From JAITWN01 sp964437335 (GTDB taxonomy: Bacteria > Pseudomonadota > Gammaproteobacteria > SZUA-140), in the NCBI GenBank assembly GCA_964437335.1, contig CAYTGL010000042.1, forward strand, positions 1 through 21,297: a stretch of DNA of 21,297 nt, written 5' to 3'. A program made the position numbers and the translations under genes. The notes beneath the pieces are model-generated. The model did not search any database, had not been told where the DNA came from, and saw only the letters and a list, made by a program, of their open reading frames with translations. This document shows, one piece after another, positions 1 to 6,367 of this stretch (position 1 is its first letter; the number at the start of each line of letters is the position of its first letter).

Positions 1-129
1 GGCGAAGGCTCGCATTCCCCGCGAAAGGGGCGCACCTGGAATCCGTTAGAGTCAGGAAAATTGAAAAAGAAGGCGGCTAAGTACGACCTGGGGCGGGCAT
101 GCCAACAGGCGCGTCTGGGGCCTGATGCA
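1..129. other. Flank downstream of the epimerase gene
   Basis: I see no gene here. A short inverted repeat (CCCC at 17-20, GGGG at 27-30, loop GCGAAA) lies about 100 bases past the epimerase stop codon. Read on the minus strand it has no following T run, so it is not a convincing terminator. Open frames across this stretch run antisense into the epimerase gene and look like shadows. Confidence 0.4.
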
Positions 130-1113
130 TTAATCGCCCAGGTCGAGCTGGTCGGCGAGCGATTGATTGGCTCGATACCACGCCACGCAGTTCTTGACCC
201 CAAGGGAGAGTGGCGTTTGAGGTTCCCAATCCAGCAGCCGCCTGGCTTTTTCGATTTTTGCCCAGGTATCGGGTACATCGGCGGAATGGGCAGGAAGCCG
301 ATCGATTACGGGCGTGACCCCCAGCTCACGAGAGATCTCGGCGATCAGGTCATTGAGCGGCAGGGGACCGTCGCTGCCCAAATTGATGATTTCGTACCCA
401 AGCGGTCGGAGGGCGGCGACGGTCCCACGGGCAATGTCGTCGACATAGGTAAAATCCCTGCGCTGTTGGCCGTCGCCGTAGACCGTGAGGGGTTGGCCCG
501 TGGCTAGCCAGCGAATGAAGCGAAAGACGCTCATGTCGGGGCGGCCGGCCGGCCCGTAAACGGTGAAGTACCGCAAAACGGTAACGTCGATGCCATGCAA
601 ATGATGGTAGGTGTAGGCCAGCGATTCGGCGGCCAACTTGGACGCGGCGTAAGGGCTCAACGGGCGCACGATGGTCTCGTCTTCGGAAAATGGAACGTCG
701 CTGGCGCCGTACACGCTGGAGGTGGAGGCCAGAACGAACTTTTTGACGCCCGCCCGGCGCGTGAGCTCAAGCAGGTGAAGTGTACCCAAAGTGTTTGTTT
801 CGTAGTAGATAAGCGGGTCGACGACGGAAGGGCGAACGCCAGCCCTGGCCGCCAGGTTCAACACGCCAGCGAATGGGCTTTCGCCACGGAAGACAGCGGC
901 GAGTTGCTGGGGATCCGTAATATCCGCTTCGACGAACGTGAATTGGGGGCGATTCTCCAAGTGCTTGAGACGTAACCGTTTCAGCCTTGGATCGTAAGCG
1001 TTGTTGCAGTTGTCGATGCCGACGACCGCGTGGCCTCTTTCCAGCAGCAATCGAACCACCTGGCTACCAATGAAACCGCCGCAACCCGTAACCAAGTAAC
1101 GGTTCGAAGTCAT
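130..1113 (-). CDS. NAD-dependent sugar epimerase, UDP-glucuronate 4-epimerase-like (extended SDR)
   Basis: This 327-residue protein is a cytoplasmic nucleotide-sugar epimerase/dehydratase of the extended SDR family. The N-terminal Rossmann motif is VTGCGGFIG (glycines 10, 13 and 16). The catalytic segment has STSS at about 130-133 and Y155-x3-K159 (SPYAASK). GIDNCNNAYDPRLK after the second strand, and RYFTVYGPAGRPDM plus RRDFTYVDDI in the second half, are typical of UDP-glucuronate 4-epimerases, which convert UDP-GlcA to UDP-GalA; that substrate is inferred from family resemblance only. Length is normal for the family and the start ATG (1111-1113, minus strand) sits just before the Rossmann fold. 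It is the only minus-strand gene and diverges from the polysaccharide operon, to which it probably supplies a precursor. A UDP-glucose 4-epimerase or dTDP-glucose dehydratase role is less likely. The family is secure; the exact sugar is not. Confidence 0.9.
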   Translation of the reverse strand: MTSNRYLVTGCGGFIGSQVVRLLLERGHAVVGIDNCNNAYDPRLKRLRLKHLENRPQFTFVEADITDPQQLAAVFRGESPFAGVLNLAARAGVRPSVVDPLIYYETNTLGTLHLLELTRRAGVKKFVLASTSSVYGASDVPFSEDETIVRPLSPYAASKLAAESLAYTYHHLHGIDVTVLRYFTVYGPAGRPDMSVFRFIRWLATGQPLTVYGDGQQRRDFTYVDDIARGTVAALRPLGYEIINLGSDGPLPLNDLIAEISRELGVTPVIDRLPAHSADVPDTWAKIEKARRLLDWEPQTPLSLGVKNCVAWYRANQSLADQLDLGD

Positions 1114-1849
1114 TCTGGAATTGTCCCAAATTTGAGGAATCGAAACCCGCGCTTTAAGCGAATTTTAACGGATGGTTCATCGGGGGGGGGTGAAGCATCC
1201 CAGCGGAAGGCGTGCTGGTGATTACCTGGCTGCCGTGGTGGCCACCGGATTTTTTTGTGATCGCCAATTTTGCCCAAAGGGCATAAATCTGATGATACTC
1301 CTCGCTACTGGGTTGATTGTTACATACCCACTAGTTAGCATTTTACTATACACCACCCAACAGGATGGATGGCACCCCACCGGCAGAGCCGAGGGAAAGC
1401 CCTCCACGGACGAAGGGCTTTGAGCGGCTTTTGTGGGGAAAAAACTCGTAGAAACCAAGCTCAAACCTGGCCGGAAGCTCATAAACAATTTCCTGCCAAG
1501 ACGTTTCAACGGACGGATCGACTCCATTGGAAGCTTTTTCGATCGACGGACTATTGACCTTAGGTGGACTGACCGTGGGCTGCATCGTGGGGATTACCCG
1601 CATGGAAAACGAGAAAATTTCGGGGACAGTTTCCTGGCGGATCGTTGACTTGATGATTCTGCCAATTAAATTGATTTTAAGGACCAGCCAAGACCTAACT
1701 CTGGCCGGTCCTCCCCAGGGCAGCCTCTCAGAAGTTCACACCTGGAAACGCATACCTACGCAATCTTGGTTGGCAGTTGGCGAGAGCAACGTTCTCACCG
1801 AAGCCTCTTGATTATCTCGCATTGAGAAACGGTTTTGATAGGGCACTTT

Positions 1850-1882
1850 GCCTGTGCACGTACTCGGAACGCGGACACAGGC
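1850..1882 (+). promoter_or_regulatory. Inverted repeat just upstream of the NusG-paralogue ribosome-binding site
   Basis: GCCTGTG (1850-1856) and CACAGGC (1876-1882) form a perfect 7-bp stem with a 19-base loop. It ends five bases before the GGAAGGGG ribosome-binding site. It could be an operator or a leader hairpin controlling the regulator. It could also be chance, because 7-bp stems are not rare. What I see is only the inverted repeat and its position. Confidence 0.25.
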
Positions 1883-1886
1883 CAAC

Positions 1887-1894
1887 GGAAGGGG
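1887..1894 (+). promoter_or_regulatory. Ribosome-binding site of the NusG paralogue
   Basis: The purine-rich GGAAGGGG lies five bases before the ATG at 1900. It is one of the few good Shine-Dalgarno-like sites in the window. It supports 1900 over the upstream in-frame ATG at 1777, whose extra 41 residues match no part of the NusG fold. Confidence 0.6.
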
Positions 1895-1899
1895 TAAAC

Positions 1900-2502
1900 A
1901 TGCCGATCTTGGCGCAACATGACAGCCCGAGCTTGTATCCGGACTGCCTGCTGTTTGAACCTCCGCAAGACGAAGAGCAAGGTCGTTGCTGGTGGGTATT
2001 GCGAACGAAGCCGAAGCAAGAGAAAGCTCTGGCTCGGCAGTTGAGTCGCCTGCCCATTCCTTTCTATCTGCCCCTGCACGAAAAGCTCGTCGTAAGCTCC
2101 GGACGCAAGTTCAAGTCGTTTTGCCCGCTGTTTCCCTCGTACATGTTCCTGTTTGGAAATCTCGAGGAGAAATTGCAGTGCTGGCAGACGAACCGTCTGG
2201 TGCATGTGATTGAAGTTCGCGATAGCCAGCGGCTGACGCGTGAATTGCTGCAGTTGAAGCGGCTTCTCGACACCGGGGCACCCGTGACGACGGAGAGTCG
2301 GCTAGAGGCTGGAATCGAAGTGCGAATTCGCAACGGCATATTCAAAGGTTTGGAAGGCACGATCACGTCGCGCCAAGGGAAGACTCTGCTGCGAGTCAGT
2401 GTCGAGTTTCTTCACGCGACGATCACGCTCCAGGAAGGGGAAGTGGAGCCAATGGATTATGAAAAGCTGGCCCGAAGAGGCAACTCCAGGTCGGCAGTTT
2501 GA
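1900..2502 (+). CDS. NusG/RfaH-family transcription antitermination protein (specialised paralogue)
   Basis: This 200-residue protein has the two-domain NusG layout. The NGN domain starts at WWVLRTKPKQEKALARQL (residues 31-48) and continues through the typical PLFPSYMFLF (77-86). The KOW domain is at about 137-170, with AGIEVRIRNGIFKGLEGTI. NusG-family proteins bind RNA polymerase at the bridge between beta' clamp and beta and suppress pausing and termination. Specialised paralogues (RfaH, UpxY, LoaP) do this for one long operon, often capsule or EPS. Its position as first gene before a roughly 18-kb same-strand polysaccharide locus, and the absence of secE/rplK neighbours, argue for a specialised paralogue rather than housekeeping nusG. 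The first 30 residues are an extra N-terminal arm. The start is chosen by the GGAAGGGG site. The target operon is inferred, not shown. Confidence 0.88.
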   Translation: MPILAQHDSPSLYPDCLLFEPPQDEEQGRCWWVLRTKPKQEKALARQLSRLPIPFYLPLHEKLVVSSGRKFKSFCPLFPSYMFLFGNLEEKLQCWQTNRLVHVIEVRDSQRLTRELLQLKRLLDTGAPVTTESRLEAGIEVRIRNGIFKGLEGTITSRQGKTLLRVSVEFLHATITLQEGEVEPMDYEKLARRGNSRSAV

Positions 2503-2570
2503 GTATCGAGTTCTTGAGACGGTTTTTTCGAAATTTCATACCCATACAGAGCAATCGGAATCCTTCAACG

Positions 2571-2590
2571 GTCAGGATTTTTTTCCTGAC
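2571..2590 (+). terminator. Inverted repeat with T-run loop after the NusG paralogue (possible weak terminator)
   Basis: GTCAGGA (2571-2577) and TCCTGAC (2584-2590) form a perfect 7-bp stem with a loop of six T. It lies about 70 bases after the NusG stop codon. An intrinsic terminator needs the T run after the stem, and here the T run is inside the loop, so termination is doubtful. It could be a pause hairpin or a protein-binding palindrome. Confidence 0.25.
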
Positions 2591-2742
2591 GTCTGATAGA
2601 TCGCGAACAGAATGTAAGCGGAGAAGGATTCTCCCGGGCCCTTGGCAAGAGGGTTCCGCGGCCTGGAAGCCAATCCCACCCACTGGGCCAGTTTAGAGCC
2701 AAACGTAGATCGTTTGCGCTAGCAATGCGCATGCGTCTTGGT

Positions 2743-2757
2743 ATTGGCCATGCCAAT
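2743..2757. repeat. 15-base palindrome in the exosortase leader
   Basis: ATTGGC (2743-2748), CAT, then GCCAAT (2752-2757). The arms are perfect with a three-base centre, about 275 bases upstream of the exosortase start. It could be an operator half-site pair or a chance palindrome. Confidence 0.3.
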
Positions 2758-2770
2758 GTGAATTCGGTTT

Positions 2771-2797
2771 GTAACCGGCGGGAACGGAGTGCGCGCC
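2771..2797 (+). repeat. 27-base direct repeat, copy 1
   Basis: This copy matches 2838-2864 at 23 of 27 positions by eye. The core GGGAACGGAGTGCGCGCC (2780-2797) differs from copy 2 at one base. The copies are 67 bases apart start to start. Between them GTCAAC (2798-2803) and GTTGAC (2823-2828) form an inverted repeat. Confidence 0.6.
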
Positions 2798-2837
2798 GTC
2801 AACGTGGAAGTTTTGCTGGCAGGTTGACGCGAACAGC

Positions 2838-2864
2838 GCAACCCACGGGAACGGAGTACGCGCC
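2838..2864 (+). repeat. 27-base direct repeat, copy 2
   Basis: This is the second copy of the repeat at 2771-2797. Its core is GGGAACGGAGTACGCGCC (2847-2864), with one G-to-A change in the 18-base core. The two copies probably belong to a dispersed or local repeat, or to a tandem binding site upstream of exosortase. Confidence 0.6.
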
Positions 2865-2889
2865 GAGCCAGAGGGGCTCGTTACTTAAC

Positions 2890-2962
2890 GCCTATCCGAG
2901 AACCCTGTTTCCCCTTCACCCCACCCCTCTCCCGCGAGGGGCGAGGGAGTCATTGGATAGGC
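2890..2962 (-). repeat. REP-like GC-rich palindromic element
   Basis: A pyrimidine-rich arm (from 2911) turns into a purine-rich arm around CCCCTC (2924-2929) / GAGGGG (2936-2941). The whole is bracketed by an 8-bp inverted repeat, GCCTATCC (2890-2897) / GGATAGGC (2955-2962). Translated on the minus strand it gives SPLAGEGWGEGE, a peptide known from spurious frames over dispersed intergenic repeats in many bacterial genomes. I therefore read it as a dispersed repeat, not a gene. Its family was not searched. Confidence 0.6.
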
Positions 2963-3030
2963 TCTTAGGCGAGGAAATGGTTTTAGGATGAACACGCACA
3001 TCGACAAGCGCTTGATCAATGGGGTGAGTT

Positions 3031-4032
3031 GTGAGTGAAGCATCGGCCAAGGGGTCAGGAGGGACATTTGGCGGGGTGCCCGATGCCTCGCTTCCGCGTT
3101 CCGCCGTTCGCAACGCCAAGAACGGCGGGCTGGCGTGGGGCTTGCGCGGGGGCCTGGCTTTTGTCGTCTTGGCAGGATTATTTGTTTGGGTCTATGGCCC
3201 GGACCTGATTGAACTCGTTTCGGTTTGGCAATCCAACGAAGATTATTCGCACGGCTTCTTGGTTGGTCCGATCGCTCTGTTGTTTTTGTATGTTCGCCGC
3301 GACAAATTCCCAGGATTCGCCGATTCACCGGGATGGGGGGGCGTGCTGTTGCTGGTAGCGGCCCTGGGCATCCGCTTCTTAGGTCAGCGATTCTTTCTGA
3401 CGCCACTTGCTGGCTGGTCGCTGATCGCCTGGCTGGGTGGAACAGGGTGGGTGATGGGTGGCAGACGATTCTTCTATTGGATTCTGCCATCGCTGATTTT
3501 TTTGATCTTCATGGTGCCGATGCCTTTTCAGGCAGAGCACATGTTGAGTTGGCCGCTGCAACGAGTATCCACCGAAATCAGCACTTGGATTCTGCAGCTA
3601 TTTGGACAACCGGCGATTGCCCAGGGCAATACGATCCTGATGGGATCGAAGCAGTTGGAAGTTGCGGAAGCTTGTTCGGGCCTGCGGATGTTCATTGGGG
3701 TAAGCGCGCTGGCCGTGGCTTACGGAGTGATCGCCCGACAGTCGCTCGTGAACAAAATCGTACTCCTGCTGAGCGTACTACCAGTGGCCATTCTGGCAAA
3801 CTCACTGCGAGTGGCTGGCACAGGGTTGGCATTGAGTTTTGTCTCAACGCCGGATGCCCAAAAGGTAGTGCACGACGTGGCCGGATGGCTGGTGATTCCC
3901 TTGGCTGCCCTGATGATGGCCCTGATCTTGGCTTACTGGAACAGGCTGTTCATCGTGGTAAAGAGCGTGGACGAAAGGGAATTGCTACGACAAAAGGCCC
4001 GTGTGGATGGGATGAGCCCCTCATCTCGCTGA
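3031..4032 (+). CDS. Exosortase (EpsH-type transpeptidase-like membrane protease)
   Basis: This 333-residue polytopic membrane protein belongs to the exosortase/archaeosortase family, which cleaves C-terminal sorting signals (PEP-CTERM-like) and is thought to transfer the protein to a surface anchor. The N-terminal signature is NEDYSHG (residues 69-75). The proposed catalytic residues are all present: Cys215 in AEACSGLR, Arg260 in ANSLRVAG and His281 in KVVHDVAGW. Hydrophobic segments cover most of residues 35-310. The start is a GTG at 3031; GGGGTGAG lies immediately upstream, unusually close, and no in-frame ATG is better placed. The first 35 residues are hydrophilic. Wzc, TPR and EpsI genes follow, the usual exosortase-EPS company. 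It may belong to the planctomycete exosortase class sometimes named XrtU, but I cannot assign the subclass. No protein with a C-terminal sorting signal is in the window. Confidence 0.93.
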   Translation: MSEASAKGSGGTFGGVPDASLPRSAVRNAKNGGLAWGLRGGLAFVVLAGLFVWVYGPDLIELVSVWQSNEDYSHGFLVGPIALLFLYVRRDKFPGFADSPGWGGVLLLVAALGIRFLGQRFFLTPLAGWSLIAWLGGTGWVMGGRRFFYWILPSLIFLIFMVPMPFQAEHMLSWPLQRVSTEISTWILQLFGQPAIAQGNTILMGSKQLEVAEACSGLRMFIGVSALAVAYGVIARQSLVNKIVLLLSVLPVAILANSLRVAGTGLALSFVSTPDAQKVVHDVAGWLVIPLAALMMALILAYWNRLFIVVKSVDERELLRQKARVDGMSPSSR

Positions 4033-4067
4033 ATCGTCCTGGTATCTACGACTGAGACTTCCCCCCG

Positions 4068-6317
4068 ATGAATGACATTCCTCAAGGCACAGGCCCCACC
4101 GTTCCCTCGCCAACACCGGCGATGCGACCTGTTCCAAGCTCACCCCGGCGATCACCACGAGAAGTATATCGCGAGCGGGTGATTGCCGCGGAAAGCAACG
4201 GCCAAGCCACCGGCATTAAGATATCCCCCGCATTCTTCTGGAGCGTGCTGCGAAAGCGTTGGAAAGTGGCAGTGCCAGCGGGACTCGTTCTGGCGGGCGG
4301 CCTGGTGATTGTGGCGTGGTGCATGTTCGTGCCTACATACAAGGCCGAGTCGTGGTTGTTGATTCTTAACCGCCGCGTTCCTGTATTCGACGCGAAGTTG
4401 CCCTACGACGAGGGTTCGGAGTTTGTACAAACCCAAATCGAGTTACTCCGCAGTCCCATTGTGTTCAATAAGGTTTTGGCCCGCAAAGAGGTGATGGAAA
4501 TCGATGAAGTCAGGCAACAGCTGGATCCGAAGACCTGGCTGATTGAGCGGCTTAAGATTGGTCAGATCGGGCGATCGGAGCTTTATCGGTTGACGGTGGA
4601 AAGCAGCAACCCGAAGGACGCCGTAACCATCAGCAACGCGATCGTGGAGTCGTATTTCGATGTCTACCAAACGCAGAGCGACCAGCAGACGCAAGACTTG
4701 CTCAAGCTACTGACCACAGAACATGGCCGGCAGGTTTCGGAAGTTCGCGACCTTGAAGATGAACTCAAGTCGCTCACGCGTGTTCTGGTAGGTGACGCGG
4801 AAGCCGTGGCGGCTGAAGGAGCGGGGCAGAGGTTAATCGATCTGTTTCCGCAATACAACAAGTTGCGGGATCGCTTGACCGAGGTTGAATTTGATCGCAA
4901 ACGTTTGGATACCGATTTGAAAATGCTGGAAGCGATCGACGGTCCCGAGTCGGTGCCAGCATCTCTCCTGGAAGAGGAGATCGCTGCCAACCCCGAGTTG
5001 AACCGCATGAAGGCGGAACTGCAGGCGTTGCGGAACAGCCTGGTGACGGTCAAACCCGAGAGTTCCTTTTACGCCAAATGGGAGCAGGACATTGCGGTTT
5101 TGGAGCAACAAGTTTCCCAAGTGGAAGGCCGACTGGGGCAGGATCTCGGCAAGCAAAAGTTAGACCTGGTCAAACGCTCGCGCCAAAGCGAGATCAACAA
5201 GAAAAAACAGGAGATGGAAACCCTTTTGGCCCAAGAGAAAGCAGTACGCGATGAACTGACGCATGAACGTGACCGGATGGAAACGAAGTCGGGCAAGCGC
5301 TTGGATCGCGAATTCAAGATGGGCGAGTTGGAACGATCCAAGGAAGTTGCCCAGAAGATGGCCGATCGAATTTTTTGGCTCCAGGTTGAGTACCTGCCGA
5401 CGCAGCGTCCGCCGCGAGTCAAGTTGATGCAACAAGCCGAAGTGAACCCCAAGCCACTGGAAGCCTTTCCGTTCAAGAAAGCCGGCGCCATGGGACTTGC
5501 CGGCTTCATGCTGCCGTTTGGCATTTGCGTGTTGTGGGAACTATTCTCGCAACGCGTTTTTGGAAGTCAGCAACTCACGACGGAAACCCACTTGCCTGTG
5601 ATTGGCGAGGTTGCGGTACTGCCATCCCGGCCTGCCTTACCGCTATCGCGCGCCATGCGGCGGTACGAGCGAGATCGGTTGATCTACGAAGAAAGCGTGG
5701 AGTCACTCCGTACTGCTCTCACGATTGGGGAAGATTTGCACGATGTGCAGGCCGTCACCATCACCAGTGCCATTTCGGGAGAAGGGAAGACCTCGCTGGC
5801 CGCGCAATTAGCCGTTAGTTGGGCGCGCGGAGGTGGTGAAAAGGTATTGCTGATTGATGCTGATATGCGAGATCCAGAACTGCACGATCTCTTCAATATC
5901 GAAAGGTCACCCGGCTTGACCGAAGTCTTGAGCGCCAAGTCGGAGTTGAAGCAATCGATTGTCCACTGGGAGCACGGAATTGACGTGCTGCCGGCTGGGT
6001 TGGCGGTCGAGAACCCTCATCGCCTGGTGTCCGGGGGGCAATTCTTGGCTCTGATCGAATCGCTCCGTGATCAATACACGCGGATCATCATCGATTTGCC
6101 CCCCGTGCTTGCGGCGGGGGAATCACTGCAGATCGCCAAACAATCCGATGGAGTCTTGCTCTGTGTGATGCAAGACGTCAGTCGGGCACCCCAGGTGAAA
6201 CTGGCCCACGAGCGGCTCTTGCAAACGGGTGCTCGCGCGCTGGGCGCCGTACTCAATGGTACATCATCTGCCGGCTATGCCTATCGCTACGGCGAATATG
6301 CCAATCATCAGTCGTGA
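4068..6317 (+). CDS. wzc: Polysaccharide chain-length regulator fused to BY-type tyrosine kinase (Wzc/GumC family)
   Basis: This 749-residue inner-membrane protein controls glycan polymerisation and export. A proline-rich cytoplasmic N-terminus leads to TM1 at about 67-88, then a Wzz-type external domain with a long charged coiled-coil region (about 205-430). A proline-containing segment (NPKPLEAFP) follows, then TM2 at about 472-493. The kinase domain has Walker A ISGEGKTS (K574), Walker A' LLIDADMRDP (D597, D599) and Walker B RIIIDLPP (D676). The C-terminus carries the expected tyrosine cluster: Y737, Y739, Y741 and Y744. BY-kinases autophosphorylate these residues in trans, cycling an octamer. 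The exosortase gene ends 35 bases upstream and the start is preceded by a C run with no clear Shine-Dalgarno site. All parts look intact. No outer-membrane partner (Wza/OPX) is in the window. Confidence 0.93.
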   Translation: MNDIPQGTGPTVPSPTPAMRPVPSSPRRSPREVYRERVIAAESNGQATGIKISPAFFWSVLRKRWKVAVPAGLVLAGGLVIVAWCMFVPTYKAESWLLILNRRVPVFDAKLPYDEGSEFVQTQIELLRSPIVFNKVLARKEVMEIDEVRQQLDPKTWLIERLKIGQIGRSELYRLTVESSNPKDAVTISNAIVESYFDVYQTQSDQQTQDLLKLLTTEHGRQVSEVRDLEDELKSLTRVLVGDAEAVAAEGAGQRLIDLFPQYNKLRDRLTEVEFDRKRLDTDLKMLEAIDGPESVPASLLEEEIAANPELNRMKAELQALRNSLVTVKPESSFYAKWEQDIAVLEQQVSQVEGRLGQDLGKQKLDLVKRSRQSEINKKKQEMETLLAQEKAVRDELTHERDRMETKSGKRLDREFKMGELERSKEVAQKMADRIFWLQVEYLPTQRPPRVKLMQQAEVNPKPLEAFPFKKAGAMGLAGFMLPFGICVLWELFSQRVFGSQQLTTETHLPVIGEVAVLPSRPALPLSRAMRRYERDRLIYEESVESLRTALTIGEDLHDVQAVTITSAISGEGKTSLAAQLAVSWARGGGEKVLLIDADMRDPELHDLFNIERSPGLTEVLSAKSELKQSIVHWEHGIDVLPAGLAVENPHRLVSGGQFLALIESLRDQYTRIIIDLPPVLAAGESLQIAKQSDGVLLCVMQDVSRAPQVKLAHERLLQTGARALGAVLNGTSSAGYAYRYGEYANHQS

Positions 6318-6367
6318 TGCGAACCTAAGCGACAGATCGTTCCGAACGGATTACTAAAGAACAGATT

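Larger units (their letters stand above)
1114..1899. other. 786-base divergent intergenic region (epimerase / NusG paralogue)
   Basis: No protein-coding frame here looks real: the short frames on both strands have no recognisable motif, good start or conserved composition. The region must contain the epimerase promoter (minus) and the leader of the NusG-like gene (plus), but I cannot pick a convincing -35/-10 pair. Visible structures are a small palindrome CGCTT-T-AAGCG (1150-1160) 37 bases before the epimerase start, a run of nine G (1182-1190), and a hairpin AAAGCCC (1396-1402) / GGGCTTT (1415-1421). There is also an 8-of-9 inverted repeat (1681-1689 / 1703-1711) and a 7-bp inverted repeat close to the NusG start (listed separately). 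Local AT-rich patches such as 1313-1350 could hold a promoter. Confidence 0.5.
2503..3030 (+). other. 528-base spacer/leader between the NusG paralogue and exosortase
   Basis: I find no credible coding frame. The spacer holds an inverted repeat with a T-run loop (2571-2590), a palindrome (2743-2757), two copies of a 27-base repeat (2771-2797, 2838-2864) and a REP-like GC-rich element (about 2890-2962), each listed separately. If the NusG paralogue works on this operon, this is the natural leader in which a polymerase-recruitment or RNA element would lie. I do not recognise an ops/JUMPstart sequence or a known riboswitch in it. The AT/GC pattern is irregular, with a GC-rich block at about 2625-2695. 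Confidence 0.5.

Noticed and set aside
1182..1190. Run of nine G as a possible phase-variable tract
   Set aside because: It is not within a credible gene and I cannot place it in a promoter spacer.
1527..1811. 94-residue plus-strand frame with a hydrophobic start in the intergenic region
   Set aside because: No ribosome-binding site, no conserved motif and no sorting signal; it overlaps other equally unconvincing frames.
2885..3490. 201-residue minus-strand open frame over the exosortase leader and gene
   Set aside because: It is antisense to the exosortase coding region, begins inside it and ends in the SPLAGEGWGEG peptide typical of repeat-derived spurious frames.
3616..3630. ATTGCCC-A-GGGCAAT palindrome in the exosortase gene
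   Set aside because: Seven-base arms are expected by chance about once in a window this size, and the codons are explained by the protein.
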